From assembly GCF_000173615.1 (NCBI RefSeq), contig NZ_ABZS01000096.1, positions 1 through 6,433 of the forward strand: 6,433 nucleotides of DNA. Reading direction: 5' to 3'. This document shows positions 1 through 3,387 of this stretch, in pieces. This DNA comes from Sulfurihydrogenibium yellowstonense SS-5. GTDB taxonomy: Bacteria > Aquificota > Aquificia > Aquificales > Hydrogenothermaceae. Position 1 is the first letter of the stretch. Every line of letters begins with the position of its first letter. Made by a program: the position numbers and the translations under genes. The notes below the pieces were generated by a model, which was given only the letters and a program-made list of their open reading frames with translations, was not told the DNA's origin and made no database searches.

Positions 1-132
1 AGTTGGTTTTTTCTTTTCTGTTTCCTCTCTTTTTCTTTTTTCTAACAAAAACAATGCAAAGTCTTCAACTTCTTTTATTAAATCTTCTGGTAATTCTTTT
101 ATAATATCCTCTAATTTTTTAGCTTCTCGCAT
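1..132 (-). CDS. VapB-type / DUF2281 antitoxin-like protein, 3' end outside window
   Basis: The minus strand reads ATG at 132-130 and stays open for 44 codons to the left edge, so the C-terminus is missing. The protein starts MREAKKLEDIIKELPEDLIK, continues VEDFALFLLEKRKRE and then turns Lys/Glu-rich. An amphipathic helix, a short 'LPEDL' turn and then 'V.DFA.FLLEKR' is the usual pattern of the small DUF2281 proteins, which are often annotated as VapB-family antitoxins next to a PIN-domain VapC toxin. This assignment comes from recognising the pattern; no search was run. An in-frame TAA at 141-139 rules out a longer N-terminus. The ribosome binding site is weak (AGAG-like, about 10 bases upstream). 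Any toxin partner would lie beyond base 1 on the same strand and cannot be seen. Confidence 0.68.
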   Translation of the reverse strand, partial: MREAKKLEDIIKELPEDLIKEVEDFALFLLEKRKREETEKKKPT

Positions 133-150
133 GATTTTTTATCTCTAATA

Positions 151-173
151 TTAAGGTTATTAACCAGCCTTAA
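151..173. promoter_or_regulatory. nested inverted repeat upstream of the antitoxin-like gene (possible operator)
   Basis: TTAAGG (151-156) and CCTTAA (168-173) form perfect 6-base arms. Inside and overlapping them is the near-palindrome GGTTATTAACC (155-165). The element lies 19-41 bases upstream of the minus-strand start codon at 132, where an autoregulatory operator of a toxin-antitoxin operon would be expected. It has no T-run to make it a clear terminator. The operator role is inference from position and symmetry only. Confidence 0.3.
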
Positions 174-182
174 ATAACTCTC

Positions 183-398
183 CTAACACCTTCCATACAC
201 ATCATTAAATCTTACAATATCATCCTCTTCCACATACTCACCAACTTGTACTTCTATTAGCTCTAACGGAATCTTTCCTGGATTAACTAATCTATGTTTA
301 GTTGTTTTTGGAACATATATACTTTCATTTTCATGAACAAAGTATTCTTTTATCCCTCCGTTTTCTTCTAAAACTACTTTTGCAGTACTTTTCATCAT
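183..398 (-). pseudogene. C-terminal cupin remnant of ManC/AlgA-type mannose-1-P guanylyltransferase / mannose-6-P isomerase
   Basis: A 71-codon open frame on the minus strand matches the extreme C-terminus of bifunctional type II phosphomannose isomerase / GDP-mannose pyrophosphorylase (ManC, AlgA, CpsB). The recognisable string runs from [11 protein letters not shown] through [20 protein letters not shown] to [13 protein letters not shown], ending [12 protein letters not shown]. Full-length proteins are about 450-480 residues, with an N-terminal nucleotidyltransferase that is wholly absent here. The second cupin motif (P-x-T-x-x-H-x-x-x-N) is present. The first motif, with its His-x-His and Glu metal ligands, is gone, and the usual Gly before TAKV is Ser. 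Homology appears to continue upstream of the first ATG (Arg-Trp-Ile), but an in-frame TAA cuts it off. There is no good ribosome binding site. I therefore call it a decayed remnant. A short expressed cupin protein from ATG 398 or 395 is the alternative. Confidence 0.7.
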
Positions 399-449
399 TA
401 TCCAGCGTTAGCTCTTTGCAAAAATTATAACTTATTCGAAAATTTGCTT

Positions 450-478
450 TTTAGAAAATTTTGAATTATACTTATAAT
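450..478 (+). promoter_or_regulatory. sigma-70-type promoter of the yjbE-like gene
   Basis: A perfect -10 box TATAAT lies at 473-478. A 17-base spacer separates it from TTTAGA at 450-455, which matches 4 of 6 positions of TTGACA. The predicted transcript starts near 485, leaving a leader of about 20 bases that holds the ribosome binding site. It faces away from the minus-strand cupin remnant, so this is where the export operon begins. Confidence 0.65.
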
Positions 479-490
479 AAAAATTTCTAA

Positions 491-498
491 AAGGAGGT
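491..498 (+). promoter_or_regulatory. strong Shine-Dalgarno site of the yjbE-like gene
   Basis: AAGGAGGT is an almost perfect complement to the 16S rRNA 3' end, with 7 bases to the ATG at 506. It is the strongest ribosome binding site in the window. With the canonical -10 box just upstream, it points to high expression of the small secreted protein. Confidence 0.8.
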
Positions 499-505
499 AT
501 TTTTC

Positions 506-814
506 ATGAAAAAAGTTTTATTAGCGGGAGTATTAGCAGTGTCTATGGTAATGTCTAATGCGTTTGCAGATGGAAAAGCAGCTGGAGCAGCGGCAGCCGG
601 ATCTTCAAGCTCAGCTGGAGCGGCAACAGGCACTGCAGCTGGGTCTGCAGGTGTAGGAGCAGGGGGGGCAGCGGCAGGAACAGCAGTTGGAGCTACATCA
701 ATTACAGCAGCAGCGATTCCAGCTGCAATAATAGCAGCAGGAGCAGCGGCAGCAGCAGCGATAGCATCATCATCCGACAGTTCACCAACTCATACAACTA
801 CATCACATCATTAA
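506..814 (+). CDS. small secreted Ala/Gly-rich protein, YjbE/GfcA-type, exopolysaccharide-associated
   Basis: This 102-residue protein starts with a clear Sec signal peptide, MKKVLLAGVLAVSMVMSNAF, with likely cleavage after Ala21 (AFA|DG). The mature part of about 81 residues is nearly all Ala, Gly, Ser and Thr. It contains Gly/Ala-zipper-like stretches (about 22-63), a hydrophobic segment that could span or insert in a membrane (about 66-88, ITAAAIPAAIIAAG then poly-Ala), and a Ser/Thr/His tail (DSSPTHTTTSHH). Size, signal peptide, composition, Thr-rich tail and a YjbH-type gene next door all match E. coli YjbE and GfcA (YmcD), small proteins encoded first in the yjbEFGH and group 4 capsule operons. 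Their molecular role is not established. Low-complexity sequence makes formal homology hard to prove, so the call rests mainly on context. The coding sequence is visibly more GC-rich than its neighbours because of the Ala and Gly codons. Confidence 0.72.
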   Translation: MKKVLLAGVLAVSMVMSNAFADGKAAGAAAAGSSSSAGAATGTAAGSAGVGAGGAAAGTAVGATSITAAAIPAAIIAAGAAAAAAIASSSDSSPTHTTTSHH

Positions 815-841
815 ACCAGCTACTATATAGAAATTATACCC

Positions 842-868
842 AACCTCCCTCCTTTATGGGGGGTTTTT
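842..868 (+). terminator. rho-independent terminator or attenuator between the yjbE-like and yjbH-like genes
   Basis: AACCTCCC (842-849) pairs with GGGGGGTT (858-865), with one T-G wobble and an 8-base loop. TTTTT (864-868) follows. It lies 27 bases after the first stop codon and 24 bases before the next start. No good promoter is visible between the hairpin and the yjbH-like gene, so partial read-through is the likely mode. That would give much more mRNA for the small secreted protein than for the large barrel protein. Confidence 0.75.
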
Positions 869-892
869 AATTATATAATCAAGGATGTATAA

Positions 893-2872
893 GTGAAAAA
901 ACATACTATAGTTGCAGGTATTGGTTTATTTACATTAGTATATCAGTCATTAGCTGTTGAAAATTTTCCAATAACCACTGATTTTGGAAGGACTGGATTA
1001 ATATCAATCCCTTCAGCTTACACAATTCAAGATGGTAATTTGCTTTTTGGATTTTCAAGAACCTATCCATACACAAGAGGCTTTCTTGGATTTGGATTTA
1101 TTCCAAGGTTTGAGGGTGGAATAGTAATCACTCAAATTGATAATATAAGTTTTAAAAATGACCCAGTATGGAAAAATTATGGAAAATACAAAGACAAAGC
1201 TTTCTTTGCAAAATTTCAATTAATTCCTGAAACTGAAACATTGCCAGCTTTAGCCATAGGGTACGATGATTTTCATGGTACTAAACTTTTTGAGACTAAA
1301 TACATAACAGCCACAAAATTTGTTGATTTTGTAATTCCTCAGAATATAACTATTGGATATGGTTCAGGTAAGCTTGACGGAGTTTTCGGTGGGACAGAAA
1401 TCTTGCTGCATCCAAAGGTTTCTTTTTTGGCGGAATATGCACCATATAAAACAGAAAAAATGATAGGTTTTAGACAAAAAAAACTAAAAAATTCTGAAAA
1501 AGTAAATTATGGAATAAATTACCATCCATATAAGTGGTTAAGCGTTAGTGGCTATGTTGAGAGGCAAGATTTAGGATTTACAATATCCTTAAATGCTCCT
1601 TTGGGCGGCGGTTTACCTAAAATTCCTAAGCATTTTATTCTATCTGAAGAAGACGTAAAAGAAATAAAAGAAGGCAAACAAGAATCTTTTTATGCTAAAG
1701 CACTGGAAAGGTTAGACTTAAAATATGCAGAGGTATGGCAGGATGGAGATGTACTTAATATCGAATATTCTAACAAAGGTTATCTATTTGAAAGCATTGC
1801 GTTAAAAAAAGCCCTTGATGTTTTAAGAGTTACATATTTTCCTGGTGTAAAGACAGTCAGGATAATTATAAAAGAAAATAATGTGCCTATAACATCTATA
1901 GAAATTCCTGGATATGTCGTTAACGCTTATCTAAATAAAAAGGTAGAGTTAGATTATTTACTTCAAAAAACTAAATCGACCATAGCTCCGGATTACAAGC
2001 CAAAATATAGCTTTATTTTTGATAAGCCTGAGTTATCCGGCAACGTAAAAATAAGAACATTCCTTAATGACCCATCAGGAGCTTTTAAATACCAATTGTC
2101 TTATGATATAGGAATAAAAGAAAATTTACTGAATAACTTTAGTCTAACTTCCACATTATCTATACCAATAATAAATAACATTTCAACCATCAACCAACCT
2201 TTGATGAACCCACCAGTTAGGTCAGATGTTGCTGATTATTTAAAACAAAAAAAACCAAGATTGTATAATCTATCTTTCAACTACTTAGAAAATATAGGGA
2301 AAATTTTGCCCAGAACATTCGCTACTGTATCTGCCGGGTATAATGAAATGATGTTTGCCGGAGTAGGTGGAGATATTCTTCATTTTGTTGGTGATGGAAG
2401 GCTTGCTTTTGGGGTTGGCGGCGATTATGTCTACAAAAGAGACCCTGAAAGTATTTTTAAACTTAAAAATGATAGATTTCACGATTATTATCTTAATTTC
2501 TATTATAGCTTTAAAGAACCTGAGATTAAAGTAAATATAAAGATGGCAAGGTTTTTAGCTGGGGATGAAGGTGTTAGATTTCAGGTTTCAAGAGTTGTAA
2601 AAGGTTTTGAAATAGGTTTTTGGTGGACTAAATCCAATACTAACAAACCTCAATTTTATGGAGATAATAGAGGATATTCAGATAAAGGAATTTTTATAAC
2701 CATACCATTTAGAGTTTTCTTCACAAAAGACACTTATCAAACAGCAAGTTATAGTCTTTCTCCTTGGACAAGAGATGTTGGACAGCTCTCTTATCGCCCT
2801 ATAGACCTATACAACACAGTAAGACCAAAACTTCCTTTTTATTTGTTAGATACTTATGATGAAAAGGAGTAA
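893..2872 (+). CDS. YjbH/GfcD-family outer-membrane beta-barrel protein of exopolysaccharide export
   Basis: This 659-residue protein starts at GTG, with AAGGA at 881-885 and 7 bases of spacing. The signal peptide is MKKHTIVAGIGLFTLVYQSL, probably cut after Ala21. The segment after it, TDFGRTGLISIPSAYTIQDG, followed by LLFGFSRTYPYTRGFLGFGFIPRFEGG (about 29-76), is the hallmark N-terminus of the YjbH family (DUF940; E. coli YjbH and GfcD/YmcA). The protein continues as alternating aromatic/polar beta strands. A more soluble alpha/beta-looking section follows at about 270-350 (AEVWQDGDVLNIEYSNKG, then EIPGYVVNAYL). A second strand-rich half from about 365 includes SPWTRDVGQLSYRPIDLY near the C-terminus, also typical of the family. 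Length is close to the usual 680-700. Family members are encoded beside capsule export genes and are thought to sit in the outer membrane, but their exact function is unsettled. The stop codon overlaps a strong ribosome binding site. Confidence 0.85.
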   Translation: MKKHTIVAGIGLFTLVYQSLAVENFPITTDFGRTGLISIPSAYTIQDGNLLFGFSRTYPYTRGFLGFGFIPRFEGGIVITQIDNISFKNDPVWKNYGKYKDKAFFAKFQLIPETETLPALAIGYDDFHGTKLFETKYITATKFVDFVIPQNITIGYGSGKLDGVFGGTEILLHPKVSFLAEYAPYKTEKMIGFRQKKLKNSEKVNYGINYHPYKWLSVSGYVERQDLGFTISLNAPLGGGLPKIPKHFILSEEDVKEIKEGKQESFYAKALERLDLKYAEVWQDGDVLNIEYSNKGYLFESIALKKALDVLRVTYFPGVKTVRIIIKENNVPITSIEIPGYVVNAYLNKKVELDYLLQKTKSTIAPDYKPKYSFIFDKPELSGNVKIRTFLNDPSGAFKYQLSYDIGIKENLLNNFSLTSTLSIPIINNISTINQPLMNPPVRSDVADYLKQKKPRLYNLSFNYLENIGKILPRTFATVSAGYNEMMFAGVGGDILHFVGDGRLAFGVGGDYVYKRDPESIFKLKNDRFHDYYLNFYYSFKEPEIKVNIKMARFLAGDEGVRFQVSRVVKGFEIGFWWTKSNTNKPQFYGDNRGYSDKGIFITIPFRVFFTKDTYQTASYSLSPWTRDVGQLSYRPIDLYNTVRPKLPFYLLDTYDEKE

Positions 2873-2881
2873 GAGATGAAA
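2868..2881 (+). repeat. 14-base direct repeat, left copy
   Basis: AGTAAGAGATGAAA overlaps the yjbH-like stop codon (2870-2872) and recurs exactly at 3237-3250, 369 bases further on. The first ten bases recur once more at 2981-2990. Flanking bases outside the 14 do not match. It could be the scar of an insertion or duplication. Confidence 0.7.
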
Positions 2882-2905
2882 TATAGTCAGCATATACTTT
2901 ATTGA
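2876..2905 (+). other. dead-end 9-codon reading frame behind a strong ribosome binding site
   Basis: AAGGAG at 2864-2869, inside the last codons of the yjbH-like gene, is 6 bases from ATG 2876. The frame then reads MKYSQHILY and stops at TGA 2903-2905. Such a well-placed site normally serves a translationally coupled downstream gene. Here the gene is missing, which suggests that the sequence after the ATG has been replaced. A short regulatory leader peptide is possible but not supported by anything else. Confidence 0.3.
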
Positions 2906-2910
2906 CGTCT

Positions 2911-2939
2911 TTCATACGTAATATCATGCATGGTATAAT
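2911..2939 (+). promoter_or_regulatory. candidate promoter inside the intergenic region (first block)
   Basis: TTCATA (2911-2916, 4 of 6 matches to the -35 consensus) is followed by a 17-base spacer and a perfect TATAAT (2934-2939). TG at 2931-2932 adds an extended -10 element. Transcription would start near 2946. No gene follows closely, so it could feed the wza-like gene some 440 bases downstream or make a short RNA. Confidence 0.5.
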
Positions 2940-2980
2940 AAAAGTTAATAATAATTACCTCGGGCAAGAAATTCAATAAA

Positions 2981-2990
2981 AGTAAGAGAT
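2981..2990 (+). repeat. third, partial copy of the AGTAAGAGAT repeat, joined to a short palindrome
   Basis: AGTAAGAGAT here equals the first ten bases of the 14-base direct repeat. It runs into ATTCTTCGCGTAGAAT (2989-3004), an imperfect palindrome with ATTCT and AGAAT arms around CGCG, then GACA. From memory this resembles a dispersed bacterial repeat of the general form GATTCTTCG...GAATGACA, shortened in the middle. That likeness was not checked. Confidence 0.4.
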
Positions 2991-3128
2991 TCTTCGCGTA
3001 GAATGACAAATAAGACTATCCTTTCTATGATGTTTATTATTCAACCCTTTCCTGTTATTATTAGTACTCTATTCCGAAGCATCTAATTTTTAAACTCTAT
3101 AAAAATCACTTATTTTTCACCCAAATTA

Positions 3129-3152
3129 TGTTATAATGAAAATTAATAATAA
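3129..3152 (+). promoter_or_regulatory. second promoter-like block, near-copy of 2931-2954
   Basis: TGTTATAAT (3129-3137) is an extended -10 element with a perfect TATAAT. The 24 bases match 2931-2954 at 21 positions, including TTAATAATAA downstream of the box. No good -35 box is visible at the right distance. ATG 3160, with a 14-codon frame (MSSDRLYKYIEEIF, stop 3202-3204), begins soon after. That frame reads like the start of a real protein but has no clear ribosome binding site and stops at once. Confidence 0.45.
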
Positions 3153-3236
3153 CAGTTAGATGAGTAGTGATAGACTTTATAAATATATCGAAGAGATTTT
3201 TTAATTGATGTTCTCAGGATTATAAGAGAGTAAAAC

Positions 3237-3250
3237 AGTAAGAGATGAAA
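3237..3250 (+). repeat. 14-base direct repeat, right copy
   Basis: AGTAAGAGATGAAA is identical to 2868-2881. The ATG inside it opens a 27-codon frame, just as the ATG in the left copy follows the strong ribosome binding site of the yjbH-like gene end. Removing one copy and the segment between them would place the 27-codon frame directly behind that ribosome binding site. Confidence 0.7.
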
Positions 3251-3328
3251 AATTTCAAAAAGTGCGAGGATAATTTAAATTTAAATCCAAAAAAAATCCT
3301 CAATATCTTCTATACTACTGTCTTTTAA
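3245..3328 (+). CDS. possible 27-residue small protein or remnant
   Basis: The frame reads MKNFKKCEDNLNLNPKKILN, then IFYTTVF and a TAA at 3326-3328. The present upstream sequence has no good ribosome binding site; AAGAG directly abuts the ATG. The peptide has a basic start and a hydrophobic end but no recognisable family. It is of interest mainly because deleting the direct-repeat segment would put it 6 bases behind AAGGAG. It overlaps the -35 region of the promoter at 3343-3353. I consider expression unproven. Confidence 0.25.
   Translation: MKNFKKCEDNLNLNPKKILNIFYTTVF
3266..3301. repeat. wide inverted repeat upstream of the wza-like gene
   Basis: GAGGAT (3266-3271) and ATCCTC (3296-3301) are perfect arms around 24 AT-rich bases that contain the internal palindrome ATTTAAATTTAAAT. 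A stem with such a large loop is weak and lacks a T-run, so it is not a good terminator. Its place just upstream of the promoter at 3343-3353 would suit a protein-binding site. Confidence 0.3.
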
Positions 3329-3342
3329 TGTTAAATAATATA

Positions 3343-3353
3343 TGTGATATAAT
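3343..3353 (+). promoter_or_regulatory. extended -10 promoter of the wza-like gene
   Basis: TGaTATAAT (3345-3353) is a perfect extended -10 element. The -35 region is weak (TTAATG at 3325-3330 with 17 bases of spacing, 3 of 6 matches). Transcription would start near 3360, leaving a leader of about 28 bases with the ribosome binding site AGGGGGA at 3376-3382, 5 bases before ATG 3388. The putative longer start at 3328 would lie upstream of this transcript. Confidence 0.6.
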
Positions 3354-3387
3354 AAACAATGCCTTTTTACATATCAGGGGGAATCAA

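Larger units (their letters stand above)
2873..3387. other. 515-base intergenic region without a convincing protein gene
   Basis: No frame of useful length is open on either strand. The stretch holds the left and right copies of a 14-base direct repeat, two near-identical 24-base promoter-like blocks (2931-2954 and 3129-3152), a short imperfect palindrome (2989-3004), three tiny reading frames (2876-2905, 3160-3204 and 3245-3328), a wide inverted repeat (3266-3301) and the promoter of the wza-like gene (3343-3353). There is no obvious hairpin-plus-T-run terminator directly after the yjbH-like gene. It may be a decayed insertion, a small RNA locus or a regulatory leader. Confidence 0.6.

Noticed and set aside
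885..896. ATG at 885 as the start of the yjbH-like gene
   Set aside because: That frame reads three codons and hits TGA. The GTG at 893 has proper spacing from AAGGA and opens the signal peptide.
2285..2482. Minus-strand open frame of 65 codons
   Set aside because: It lies wholly inside the yjbH-like gene, resembles no family and has no supporting start signals.
2902..2939. TTGACG (2902-2907) as the -35 box for TATAAT 2934-2939
   Set aside because: The spacing would be 26 bases. TTCATA at 2911-2916 gives the normal 17.
2868..3250. CRISPR array or regular repeat array
   Set aside because: Only two full repeat copies and one partial copy exist, with unequal spacing of 113 and 256 bases and no spacer-like pattern.
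3328..3387. Longer N-terminus for the Wza-like protein from ATG 3328
   Set aside because: There is no ribosome binding site before 3328, the extra 20 codons overlap an extended -10 promoter, and they would bury the clear signal peptide that starts at 3388.
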